NCBI GenBank assembly: GCA_015522055.1 | Contig: WAMZ01000083.1 | Location: 1-17,800, forward strand | Direction: 5' to 3' | Length of the DNA stretch: 17,800 nucleotides | Source of the DNA: Candidatus Geothermarchaeota archaeon | Lineage (GTDB): Archaea > Thermoproteota > Nitrososphaeria > Geothermarchaeales > JDFR-13 | In this document: positions 1 to 6,802 of the stretch, piece after piece | Layout of the letters: each line of letters starts with the position of its first letter | How positions within the stretch are numbered: position 1 is the first letter of the stretch | The notes under the pieces: model-generated | What the model was told of the DNA's origin: nothing | Seen by the model: the letters and a program-made list of their open reading frames with translations, nothing else | Database searches by the model: none | Translations under genes and position numbers: made by a program

Positions 1-333
1 GAATGTGTATCAAACATTGTTCTTAGTGTATCGTTGCCTGAGGGCCTGGCTTTCGAGGATGGTTCTAGGGAGTTGGTGGAGAATATTGTATTGAGGGGTG
101 AAAGGTATGAAGTTAGCTATAGGGTTAGGGCCGCGGAGCCTGGTGACTATCCTATAGACATATCTGTCTCATACTTATTCGGTGGTGAATTTAGTGTCGA
201 TCTCTCGGGTGACCGTATTGCGCCGGTTAAGCTCGTGGTTAGGGAGAATCTCCTTATGAGGTACTATATTTACTTTGCTTTGGGTTTAGTAATGGCTTTG
301 GTGGTGGCCTTCTTGGTTAGGCGCTACATATGA
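1..333 (+). CDS. C-terminal part of a membrane-anchored surface protein (partial)
   Basis: The reading frame is open from the first base of the window, so this is the 3' end of a longer gene; the TTG at 34 should not be taken as its start. About 110 residues are visible. The first ~80 look like alternating beta strands of an extracellular Ig-like or CARDB-like domain, including a PGDYPIDISVSY stretch that resembles the 'PG-x-Y-x-I-x-I' strands of such domains. A single hydrophobic helix (YYIYFALGLVMALVVAFLV) follows and the protein ends in RRYI, so it is probably anchored with the bulk outside and a very short positive cytoplasmic tail. The gene converges on the permease gene with only 20 bp between stops. 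The domain family is inferred from pattern only; the specific function is unknown. Confidence 0.7.
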   Translation, partial: ECVSNIVLSVSLPEGLAFEDGSRELVENIVLRGERYEVSYRVRAAEPGDYPIDISVSYLFGGEFSVDLSGDRIAPVKLVVRENLLMRYYIYFALGLVMALVVAFLVRRYI

Positions 334-353
334 GGTATCTATGCCATATTTGT

Positions 354-1289
354 CTATAGATATGTAGTAAGTAGGTAGAGGGACGCTGATAGTAGGAACC
401 CTAGTATCAAGCTACCTATCCAAACCTTACTCATTCTAGCTATATACTCAATATTTATGAGTTTCAACTCCCTGCTGAGGGAGGCGCCTAATAGAGATAT
501 TGTCAGAACTTGGGTGAGCGATACTGGTATCCCTAGTTGGGTGGCGGTCTCGAGAACTATGAATGTGGCTGTCTGGCTGGATATAAGTGATATTAATCCT
601 ATGTTGTAGATATTGTATCCCAATCCAGTCTCAACTCTCGCGGTGAAGTATTTTATTCCAATGATGTATGAGACTAGTATTATGGAGGGGAGGATCACAT
701 TCTCTAGACCTATTTCTAAGTTGGGTGCGACTATAGCGAATACTAGGCCTAGTGTATTTGCTCCAAAGACGTAGGATAGGAATAGTGATGTGAGTAGTGA
801 TGATGCCTTCTCTAGTGAGTAGCTTCCCCAACCTCTAGTCAATCTATATCTCACTAGTATGTAGGAGATTACTGCTGATAGTGTTATCCCAATTAGTGGT
901 AGGATTATCCATGACAGTATCAGGATTAGTGTGTATTCTAGGTCTATTGGTGTCTGTGAGGCTACCGCTATCCCCCATACACCCGATATTATCGACATAT
1001 TTAGGGATACTGGTGTCCTATACATGTTTCCTAGGGCCACTAGTATAGTTGAGCTTAGCAAGACGATTATGACTCCATAGATGTCTAGGGTGTATGCTGT
1101 GTAGAATTTATTGAGTTTCCACCCCTCCAGCACCGCCCCCAAGATAACGCCCAATAGAATTAGTATTGATGAGGCATATCTAAGTTGTGTGAGTGACCTA
1201 TATGGCCCCCTTAGGGTCCCGATATTATTGCCAGTTAATAATACCAACGTGTTTAGTGTCAGGAGTATCAGTATAATACTATAAATCAT
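354..1289 (-). CDS. PiT-family (inorganic phosphate transporter-like) permease with divergent motifs
   Basis: An integral membrane protein of 311 residues with about ten hydrophobic segments. The fold repeats the PiT pattern: a GAN-type motif followed by a PVS motif, twice. The copies here are TGNNIGT (19-25), PVSLNM (93-98), FGANTLGL (175-182) and PVSLTQ (255-260). Canonical PiT proteins have GANDVAN and PVSTTH, so the acidic residue of both GAND motifs and the TTH of both PVSTTH motifs are replaced. The segment from 223 to 260 otherwise follows the family well. The gene lies 21 bp downstream of a PhoU-like (DUF47) gene, the usual partner of PiT permeases, and they are probably cotranscribed. 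Family membership is fairly sure; phosphate as substrate is not, because residues tied to phosphate and sodium binding in the family are changed. Confidence 0.75.
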   Translation of the reverse strand: MIYSIILILLTLNTLVLLTGNNIGTLRGPYRSLTQLRYASSILILLGVILGAVLEGWKLNKFYTAYTLDIYGVIIVLLSSTILVALGNMYRTPVSLNMSIISGVWGIAVASQTPIDLEYTLILILSWIILPLIGITLSAVISYILVRYRLTRGWGSYSLEKASSLLTSLFLSYVFGANTLGLVFAIVAPNLEIGLENVILPSIILVSYIIGIKYFTARVETGLGYNIYNIGLISLISSQTATFIVLETATQLGIPVSLTQVLTISLLGASLSRELKLINIEYIARMSKVWIGSLILGFLLSASLYLLTTYL

Positions 1290-1310
1290 TTATTCATATA
1301 CACCTATTTC

Positions 1311-2003
1311 TCATCCATGCATGTATTGGATTGTTATTAATATCATGTTTGCCGCATCCTCACTCAGGTCCTGTATCTCATCTATCATGTATACATACTG
1401 GGTTAGGTATGAGAAGTAGGGCTCCCTGATCTTATCCCAATTTCTATATATATTCTCTATCATCTGGTGCTTCTTATCGTCTCCTTCTTCCTCAAACTCC
1501 TCGATCTTATTGGAGGATTCAACGAGTTGGTTCCACTGGTTTGATATTGCGAGATCTATCATCTCTAGTAGCTTGTCTAACCCGCTCCTGGTGAATTTGA
1601 GGTATTCAATTATTTCCTGCTCAATCTCACGGGCTTTGGAGCTCCTTAACCTTTTGAAGTATAGCCTCCGGTAGTCCTCTCCAGATAAGAAGTGTATGGT
1701 ATCTAGGATATTGTCTATAATGTCTATTAGCTTGACTAGGTGGTTCTGTAGGGGGACCATTATCGCTCCACCCATAATCATCTTTGTCTGGCTTGATACT
1801 AGCCTATCTCCCTCCTTCTCTATATTCTCTATCCTCCTCCTAAGTCTTTCTTTGGCCTCCTCCGCCTCCTCTGTGACCTGCTTTATAAGTAGGTCCATCG
1901 CATCGATGCATAGCTGTATATGTGTCTTGATATTCTCTAGCATTAGTTTCTCATTTGTGGATAGTAGATTCTTTATTTTATCTATTATCCCCAATATAAT
2001 CAC
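1311..2003 (-). CDS. PhoU-like DUF47 family protein
   Basis: An all-helical cytoplasmic protein of 230 residues of the DUF47/PhoU-related family, which usually accompanies PiT permeases and is thought to regulate them. Two acidic E-x-E-GD-type motifs are visible (IEKEGDRL around 60 and FEEEGDDKKH around 170). They fall at equivalent points of the two helical repeats and match the metal-binding motifs of PhoU-like proteins. The longest frame starts at GTG 2003, inside the end of rnhB. A TTG at 1994 (giving MGIIDKIKNLL) is preceded by AGGTGA at a spacing of 5 and is at least as likely a start. The gene overlaps rnhB by 17-26 bp and is followed after 21 bp by the permease gene. Confidence 0.85.
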   Translation of the reverse strand: MIILGIIDKIKNLLSTNEKLMLENIKTHIQLCIDAMDLLIKQVTEEAEEAKERLRRRIENIEKEGDRLVSSQTKMIMGGAIMVPLQNHLVKLIDIIDNILDTIHFLSGEDYRRLYFKRLRSSKAREIEQEIIEYLKFTRSGLDKLLEMIDLAISNQWNQLVESSNKIEEFEEEGDDKKHQMIENIYRNWDKIREPYFSYLTQYVYMIDEIQDLSEDAANMILITIQYMHG

Positions 2004-2685
2004 CTAAATCTTTTACACTACGCTTCTCGATTAATTTTCTAATTGGTTTCCAGCTCTTCCTAACTATTGACAATGCCTCTATATTATTAGTCGTCTTTAT
2101 GAATCTCTTCGTCTTCGGGTCTGAGGGGTATCCACTCCCGAAATCCCCATATTTATCCCGAAGCTCCTCGATTATCTTGTCTCTAATGGTTTTAGCCACT
2201 ATACTGGCGGCTGATACTATTGTGTATTTCTCATCCGCCTTATGCTCAGAGACTATATTAATATCTCTAATTTCGTCCGGCAAGTACTTCATAATCCTAT
2301 TTCTATAATTCTCTGCCTGTGCATCACATGCATCTACGTAGATGACCCCTAGTCTATATCTAGATGATGCATCTATTATCATCTTGGATGTGTAATATGC
2401 CTCCATCTCGTTCAAGCCGCCCCTATTAATGACCCATTCATCGATCTCTGCTGGTGGGACTTTATTCACAAGTATGTCTTTGGCTGTATTCACTATGTAT
2501 TCGTATAATGTGGCTCTTTTGAGTGGGGTATATCCCTTTGAATCTTTCTTGACATGTTTATTGATGATCCCTATTTGGTTGGGGGTGGCTACGACACCGA
2601 CTATAACCATCGGCCCTATGACTGGTCCACGTCCGGCCTCATCGATTCCGAGGATAAATAACTCGTCATCCGTCACGTAATGCAC
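1978..2685 (-). CDS. rnhB: Ribonuclease HII
   Basis: RNase HII cleaves the RNA strand of RNA-DNA hybrids and nicks 5' of single ribonucleotides in DNA. The 235-residue frame has the family signature GIDEAGRGPVIGPMV at 13-27 with catalytic D15 and E16, the third acidic residue D118 (VIYVDACDA), and D151 in EHKADEKY followed by VSAASIVAK. It also has the C-terminal GSGYPSDPKTKRF element. Length is normal for an archaeal enzyme. The frame opens at GTG 2685, but GTG 2676 (MTDDELF) has GAGGGG upstream at suitable spacing and overlaps the THEP1 stop by only 11 bp, so it may be the true start. It sits second in the THEP1-rnhB-DUF47-PiT operon; no functional link to the transporter is evident. Confidence 0.96.
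   Translation of the reverse strand: MHYVTDDELFILGIDEAGRGPVIGPMVIVGVVATPNQIGIINKHVKKDSKGYTPLKRATLYEYIVNTAKDILVNKVPPAEIDEWVINRGGLNEMEAYYTSKMIIDASSRYRLGVIYVDACDAQAENYRNRIMKYLPDEIRDINIVSEHKADEKYTIVSAASIVAKTIRDKIIEELRDKYGDFGSGYPSDPKTKRFIKTTNNIEALSIVRKSWKPIRKLIEKRSVKDLGDYIGDNR
2000..2005 (-). promoter_or_regulatory. Ribosome binding site deciding the DUF47 start
   Basis: On the minus strand the sequence reads AGGTGA, then five bases, then TTG at 1994. The GGTGA matches the archaeal 16S anti-Shine-Dalgarno and its spacing fits TTG 1994. The GTG at 2003 lies inside this motif and cannot use it. Confidence 0.5.
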
Positions 2686-3220
2686 CCCTCGTCTTCAGTT
2701 CCCTCCATATAACGAATGGGATCGCCTCTCTATTATCTCTAGTCATCATATATAGTTTGGTCTCCTTATTGGTCTTAAATAACTTGTTTAGGTTTGTGGA
2801 TATCCTGTAGTGGACCGTTAGAACCGCGGGTTTCTCCGAGTCTAATACTTTATTGACTGCCTCCTTGAATTTATTTGATGTCATTTCCATAGGCCCAATC
2901 TCATCGATAAGTATTATATCTACTTTATCATTCTCCAGGGCATCGATGACCGAGCTTACACCGACTTCCTCCAAGGCTTTTACATCGACTCTATATTTCC
3001 CGATCTGGGGTCCTGTACTGAATTTTATGTGGGCCAGTATCCCCTCCCTATTGTCCTGGAGTGATTTTATTATAAATCCTACTCTAGTACCCCTTTCTCT
3101 TAGTTCGTAGGTTATGAATCCACCTGGGTTATATCCATATAGCTTTAGGGTTTCGTATAGCCTATTTATGGCGGTCGTCTTACCTACACCTGGCGGCCCT
3201 GTTATAAATATCTTTATCAT
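2666..3220 (-). CDS. THEP1-family nucleoside-triphosphatase
   Basis: A P-loop NTPase of 184 residues of the THEP1 (NTPase_1) family, which hydrolyses nucleoside triphosphates in vitro; its cellular role is not settled. Walker A is GPPGVGKTT at 8-16. A GGFIT-x-E-(x)2-E-x-G-x-RVGF segment at 33-50 is characteristic of the family. Walker B is ILIDEIGPMEM at 103-113. The ATG at 3220 has no Shine-Dalgarno motif upstream and lies about 33 bp from a central TATA element, which suggests a leaderless or near-leaderless transcript. It is the first gene of the minus-strand operon and is divergent from trm1; its stop overlaps the start of rnhB. Confidence 0.93.
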   Translation of the reverse strand: MIKIFITGPPGVGKTTAINRLYETLKLYGYNPGGFITYELRERGTRVGFIIKSLQDNREGILAHIKFSTGPQIGKYRVDVKALEEVGVSSVIDALENDKVDIILIDEIGPMEMTSNKFKEAVNKVLDSEKPAVLTVHYRISTNLNKLFKTNKETKLYMMTRDNREAIPFVIWRELKTRGALRDG

Positions 3221-3247
3221 GTCAATAAATGATAATTACATCGGTTG

Positions 3248-3259
3248 TATATTATATAT
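3248..3259. promoter_or_regulatory. Putative shared TATA element of the divergent THEP1 and trm1 genes
   Basis: A near-symmetrical TATATTATATAT stretch sits at the midpoint of the 63-bp gap between the ATG of THEP1 (3220) and the TTG of trm1 (3284). Its centre is about 31-33 bp from each start codon. With transcription starting about 25 bp from the TATA centre, both messages would have very short leaders. This is inferred from spacing and composition. Confidence 0.5.
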
Positions 3260-3283
3260 GAATCCTGCCGTGCGGTGGGTGTC

Positions 3284-4402
3284 TTGGCCGACAAAGTTAT
3301 TGTAGAGGGTATGGCTAGGGTGGTGGTTCCGGAGGGTGTATTCTATAATCCGTTGGCCCGGTTTAGTAGGTCATTCGCTATACCGATATTGGCGATGGAG
3401 AGTTCTATTAGGGGGAGGGAGCTTATTGTTGGCGACCTTATGGCCGCCTCGGGGGTTAGGGGTATCAGATACTTCTTGGAATCTGGGTGTGTATCAGAGG
3501 TGTGGTTTAATGATAGGTCTAGGAGGGCGTTTGATACGATTAAACTAAATGTGAGGGAGAATGGTGTTGATGGACGTGTATTTAATATGGATGTTAGGGC
3601 CCTTCTATATTCTGATGCGTTATATAAGCTTGATTTCATCGATATTGACCCATTTGGGACTCCTTCACCATATATTGATTCTGCGGTGGCGGCTGTTAGG
3701 GAGGGTGGGCTGGTTGTATTGACGGCTACAGACCTAACTGCTTTATGTGGTTTATATCCTAGGGCTGCTTTCAGGAAGTATTTCTCGGTAGTTAGGAAGA
3801 CTTGGTTCTGTCATGAGGTGGCTCTACGTGTATTGATATATAGTTGTCTAGTTGCGGCTGGTAGGCATGATAGGTATATAGAGCCGGTTATTAGTGTGTT
3901 TACTGAGCAGTATGCCAGGGTATATCTTAGGGTTAGGGAGGGTAAGATACGTTATCCATATGGCTCGGTGGGTTTCATTCTTTATAGGGAGGGGGAGTCT
4001 ATAGATGTGGCTCCACTTAAATCTATAGGTGGGGAGGCCTCGATTGAGAAGGGTGTTATGGTTATAGGGCCGATGTGGATAGGCCCGCTCCATAACAATG
4101 ATTTTATTGATGGAATCTTTGATAGGGAGTTGTTTAATAGGATAGCTGTGGAGGGTGATAGGTTGAGGGCTGCCAAGCTACTTAAGGTTATGAGGGGGGA
4201 GGCCGACTTACCGCCCTACTATTATGATATCCATAAATTGAGCTCGATGGTTGGGATCTCCCCGCCCCCAGTAGATAAGGTAATTAGGTTGTTGGTTGAT
4301 GCTGGTTATAGGGTTTCTAGGACGCAGTTCTCTGGTCATGGGTTGAAGACCGACTGTTCATTATCGGATTTCCTAGATCTTCTGCGAGGCTTACCGAGGT
4401 AG
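3284..4402 (+). CDS. trm1: tRNA (guanine(26)-N2)-dimethyltransferase Trm1
   Basis: This SAM-dependent enzyme makes N2,N2-dimethylguanosine at tRNA position 26. From TTG 3284 the product is 372 residues, normal for archaeal Trm1. It begins MADKVIVEGMARVVVPEGVFYNP, which fits the V-x-EG...FYNP opening of the family. Motif I is DLMAASGVRG at 51-60, the catalytic DPFG is at 122-125 (DIDPFGTPSPY), and VLTATDLTALCG follows at 145-156. The frame is open from 3245, but that start would lie in the TATA element. GGTGG at 3274-3278 is well placed for TTG 3284. The 3' end overlaps the oppositely oriented ftsJ gene by 67 bp. Identification is firm; the exact start is less so. Confidence 0.95.
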   Translation: MADKVIVEGMARVVVPEGVFYNPLARFSRSFAIPILAMESSIRGRELIVGDLMAASGVRGIRYFLESGCVSEVWFNDRSRRAFDTIKLNVRENGVDGRVFNMDVRALLYSDALYKLDFIDIDPFGTPSPYIDSAVAAVREGGLVVLTATDLTALCGLYPRAAFRKYFSVVRKTWFCHEVALRVLIYSCLVAAGRHDRYIEPVISVFTEQYARVYLRVREGKIRYPYGSVGFILYREGESIDVAPLKSIGGEASIEKGVMVIGPMWIGPLHNNDFIDGIFDRELFNRIAVEGDRLRAAKLLKVMRGEADLPPYYYDIHKLSSMVGISPPPVDKVIRLLVDAGYRVSRTQFSGHGLKTDCSLSDFLDLLRGLPR

Positions 4403-5004
4403 TCCATCCCAATTATGTAGAACTCTGCACTCCTTTTTCTAGAGGCCTTAGGCTTATAGCTCCCAACCCATCTAAATCTCTCCCTGATCCTCTTTATAAT
4501 CCTACTGGAGTACCTACCCTCAAATGATTTGATTACCGCCCTCCCTCCCCTCTTTAAATACTTATCTATATAGTTCAGTACTCTCATGTTATAATCGTAG
4601 ATTCTTTCGGTGTCCAGCTCCCATATCCCTGTGATGTTGGGTGAGAGGTCGCTGACGACTACATCCGCCTTTTCACCACCTAATATCTCATTAAGTTTAT
4701 CCATGGTTTCCTTATCGAATACGTCTCCCTTGACTGTCGATATATTTGGCCTATCTATAAAATCCTTTATCTCCTTTATATCGACACCAATTACCCTACC
4801 ATCTATGCCTATCTTCTCCGATATATATTGGAGCCACCCACCGGGGTATGCGCCTAAATCTATGACAATATCTCCATTTCTGAATATACCATACCTCCTA
4901 TCTATATCCATTAGTTTAAAGTATGCCCTACTTCTAATCCCGAGTTTCCTAGCTTTCTCTCTATAGGGGTCTCTCTCCCTCTTCTTCCTTAGCCAGTCCT
5001 TCAT
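4336..5004 (-). CDS. FtsJ/RlmE-family RNA 2'-O-methyltransferase
   Basis: A 222-residue SAM-dependent methyltransferase of the RrmJ/FtsJ family, which methylates ribose 2'-OH, typically a uridine in the A-loop of 23S rRNA. The catalytic K-D-K-E tetrad is complete: K30 (AYFKL), D119 (VVVSDLSPN), K159 (AVIKSFEG) and E194 (SAEFYIIG). Motif I is DLGAYPGGW at 49-57, with Tyr where bacterial members have Ala. The family fold ends near residue 203; a basic tail (PRRRSRKS) and ENEQ-like end follow and are encoded in the region antisense to trm1. The rRNA target is inferred from the family; a tRNA target (Trm7-like) cannot be excluded. The upstream 75-residue gene ends 5 bp before its start, so the two are probably cotranscribed. 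Confidence 0.92.
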   Translation of the reverse strand: MKDWLRKKRERDPYREKARKLGIRSRAYFKLMDIDRRYGIFRNGDIVIDLGAYPGGWLQYISEKIGIDGRVIGVDIKEIKDFIDRPNISTVKGDVFDKETMDKLNEILGGEKADVVVSDLSPNITGIWELDTERIYDYNMRVLNYIDKYLKRGGRAVIKSFEGRYSSRIIKRIRERFRWVGSYKPKASRKRSAEFYIIGMDYLGKPRRRSRKSDNEQSVFNP

Positions 5005-5009
5005 GCCAT

Positions 5010-5237
5010 TTATTCCTTTTGTAGATGTTCCTTATATTTCTCTATTGCCCACTCAACTATGTATGGGCATTTGTATATGTAGTCTGGGTATCTGGCTGAG
5101 CAGTCCTCCTTGTATTCACATTTTATACAATATATGTCCTTTATGAAGTCTATTGCCTTAACCCTGTTCCTCGCTATAACTATTCTCTTTTCAATATGAC
5201 TTTCATCGGTGGATGTTTTAGTCTCATTTTTCATCAT
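5010..5237 (-). CDS. Small four-cysteine protein of unknown function
   Basis: A 75-residue protein I do not recognise. The first ~25 residues are polar and probably disordered. The core carries four cysteines spaced C37-x2-C40-x5-C46-x10-C57, within IYCIKCEYKEDCSARYPDY and KCPYIVEW, followed by a charged C-terminal helix. The spacing suggests a zinc or iron-sulfur site. There is no signal peptide or membrane segment. The start is one of two adjacent ATGs (5237 or 5234). An AT-rich TATA-like stretch at 5263-5274 lies about 32 bp upstream, consistent with a near-leaderless message. It is followed after 5 bp by the ftsJ gene, which hints at a role near RNA modification, but that is inference. 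Confidence 0.7.
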   Translation of the reverse strand: MMKNETKTSTDESHIEKRIVIARNRVKAIDFIKDIYCIKCEYKEDCSARYPDYIYKCPYIVEWAIEKYKEHLQKE

Positions 5238-5262
5238 TCAATTCACATCTCGTGTGGGTAAG

Positions 5263-5274
5263 ATTATTTTAATT
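5263..5274 (-). promoter_or_regulatory. Putative TATA element for the four-cysteine protein and ftsJ
   Basis: An ATTATTTTAATT stretch (plus-strand reading) is centred about 32 bp upstream of the ATG at 5237. It is the best TATA candidate in the 100-bp gap between this gene and the end of tfb. The rest of that gap shows nothing I can name. Confidence 0.35.
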
Positions 5275-5337
5275 CCATAATTAACTCTTCCTAATTAAAT
5301 ATATATGGGCTCCATGGGTAATAAATTGTAGATATTT

Positions 5338-6159
5338 CTACACAAGTATCTCAATATATACATTTATCATAATTTCCTTGACCATGTTCCTGAGTGGGAC
5401 GGAGGATATTCCCACTATGCGGGCGAGTTTATCTTGGCTTATGCTGTAGCCATGGATCTTATATGCTATGTATGCTATGGAGGCCATGACCGTCTTCTTA
5501 GTCTTCCCAACACCGATCCTCTTCTCCTTAACCGCTTTATGTATCTTCCTTATAAGCTCATTTACCTTCTTGTCCCTACCGAGCTCCTTCCATATTTTGT
5601 TAAGGATCTCACGTTCCTCATCTTCGTATCTTGGCCTTATACGTATCTCGAGTTTCTTCATTATATCCTTTGATATGCGTCTAGTATCTCTTATGGATAG
5701 TTTGAGTTTCTTAGCCAAGTTATACACGTCTCTTGATGAGAGGGGATATATCTTGTTTATCTTTGTCGAAACATATAATAGGGATAGTGCCAGCTCCCTC
5801 TTCCTTCTTCTGATCTTCCTTCCACTCTTACTTATATAGTGTCTAAGCAGTCTTTTGGCGAGTAAGATATCTACCTCCTTTATTGTGGGGAAGAATTTGC
5901 TGATTGTGTCTATCTCTGAATAGAGTTCATCTAGATACTTCTCTATGGGGAGCTTGTAGTGGGCCTTGATATCCATGGAGTCTTTCTCTCGCTTAACTTG
6001 GATCCTCCTCTCCTCGGATTTTGGGAATGGTGGGTCTACCCTTATGTTTATGGATATCTCCATTACATATCCACATGTGGTGCATATATATGCGTTGTTT
6101 AGTCTATCATAGTTGAATCTAGTCCCGCCGCATATCGGGCATTCATTATCGCTGTTCAT
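5338..6159 (-). CDS. tfb: Transcription initiation factor B (TFB), atypical
   Basis: TFB bridges TBP at the promoter and RNA polymerase, like TFIIB. The 273-residue product has an N-terminal zinc ribbon (C7-x2-C10 and C26-x2-C29, in CPICGG and CTTCGYV). Two cyclin-like repeats follow, roughly 80-165 and 175-268. The second ends in a helix-turn-helix (SQDKLARIVGISSVPLRNMVKEI) that aligns with the BRE-reading helix of archaeal TFBs. The linker after the ribbon does not contain the usual GPEWRAF-type B-reader motif; residues 33-60 read instead as a charged stretch with DPPFPKSEERR. The protein is also a little short for the family. Its ATG overlaps the gar1 stop (ATGA), as in the widespread archaeal gar1-tfb pair. 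It could be the main TFB of a divergent lineage or a specialised paralogue. Confidence 0.88.
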   Translation of the reverse strand: MNSDNECPICGGTRFNYDRLNNAYICTTCGYVMEISINIRVDPPFPKSEERRIQVKREKDSMDIKAHYKLPIEKYLDELYSEIDTISKFFPTIKEVDILLAKRLLRHYISKSGRKIRRRKRELALSLLYVSTKINKIYPLSSRDVYNLAKKLKLSIRDTRRISKDIMKKLEIRIRPRYEDEEREILNKIWKELGRDKKVNELIRKIHKAVKEKRIGVGKTKKTVMASIAYIAYKIHGYSISQDKLARIVGISSVPLRNMVKEIMINVYIEILV

Positions 6160-6398
6160 CTACCTCTTCTCCTCCTTCTAACGTAGTATAGCTCTGCCCC
6201 GACTAGTTTCTCGGGCTTGTCTATCAGTGGTTTTACCACTAGATATGGCTTTTTTATGGGTCCTATTATGTCTATTACCTCCCCAACTATCCTGCCCTTA
6301 GAATCAACTAGCTTATTTTCTGGTAGTATCTTCTCTTCGGCCTCTACCACGAATACCCTGTACTTTGTATAATGGATTATTCTGCCGGCTTTTTTCAT
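6156..6398 (-). CDS. gar1: H/ACA ribonucleoprotein protein Gar1
   Basis: Gar1 binds Cbf5 in H/ACA guide RNPs and promotes turnover during rRNA pseudouridylation. The 80-residue product is a small beta-barrel with the family core VDSKGRIVGEVIDIIGPIKKPY at about 32-53, matching the iGkV-x-d-i-x-GPv-x-x-PY pattern, and V-K-P after it. It ends in a basic RRRRRGR tail. Length is normal for the archaeal form, which lacks the eukaryotic glycine-arginine extensions. AGGGGAG lies upstream of the ATG at 6398, with rather wide spacing. The gene overlaps tfb by 4 bp and follows srp19 after 94 bp that contain a probable promoter. Confidence 0.92.
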   Translation of the reverse strand: MKKAGRIIHYTKYRVFVVEAEEKILPENKLVDSKGRIVGEVIDIIGPIKKPYLVVKPLIDKPEKLVGAELYYVRRRRRGR

Positions 6399-6452
6399 GG
6401 AGTATCTTCTCCCCTGATGTATCTAAATGTTAGAGATGTGGTGGGTTAGACC

Positions 6453-6467
6453 AAAATATAATTATAT
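6453..6467 (-). promoter_or_regulatory. Putative TATA box for gar1-tfb
   Basis: The AT stretch AAAATATAATTATAT (plus-strand reading) lies in the 94-bp gap between srp19 and gar1, its centre about 60 bp upstream of the gar1 ATG. Transcription would start near 6434 and give a leader of roughly 35 nt. Inferred from composition and position. Confidence 0.45.
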
Positions 6468-6492
6468 GGGTTGATGTGAAAATAAATGTAAT

Positions 6493-6789
6493 TTATTTAC
6501 CTCCCCGTAGCCTCCTCAATTCCCTGGCTATCTTCTTGAGAGCCTCATATTTAGACCTATTATTCTTCTCGATGACGATGTATCCCGTGCCTTCCATCCA
6601 CCATATGGCTGGATACTTAGCTTTTTTTATCCCTAGAACCTTGTATCCGGCTTTTTCGGCGGCCCTCCTTAGTTCATCGAGTGTGGGGTTGGATACTGCC
6701 TCGTTTTTAGATACCTTTCTCCCTCTACTCCTAGGTAGGTTTATATCGAAATAGGTTGTCCATATTATATATGCATCTTTTATCCTCAT
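6493..6789 (-). CDS. srp19: Signal recognition particle 19 kDa protein SRP19
   Basis: SRP19 binds the tips of helices 6 and 8 of archaeal 7S RNA and organises it for SRP54 binding during cotranslational targeting. The 98-residue product has the family layout: an N-terminal strand with W-x-x-YFD (10-15), PRSRGRKVS (19-27), NPTLDELRRAAEKAGY (34-49), KYPAIWWMEGTGYIVI (58-73) and a basic C-terminal helix (KYEALKKIARELRRLRGGK). Length is normal for archaea. It starts 13 bp after the rps8e stop and is probably cotranscribed with it. There is only a weak Shine-Dalgarno motif before ATG 6789. Confidence 0.93.
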   Translation of the reverse strand: MRIKDAYIIWTTYFDINLPRSRGRKVSKNEAVSNPTLDELRRAAEKAGYKVLGIKKAKYPAIWWMEGTGYIVIEKNNRSKYEALKKIARELRRLRGGK

Positions 6790-6802
6790 GATTGATCCAT
6801 AC

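Noticed and set aside
806..880. GTGATGATG on the plus strand as a C box start.
   Set aside because: No CTGA follows within 70 bases and it lies inside the permease gene.
3245..3283. Longer N-terminus of Trm1 beginning at TTG 3245.
   Set aside because: It would start inside the TATA element, and the extra residues do not fit the family's N-terminus.
5238..5337. Hidden small gene or RNA in the gap between tfb and the four-cysteine gene.
   Set aside because: Only an AT-rich promoter-like stretch is visible; there is no ribosome binding site with an open frame and no paired stem.
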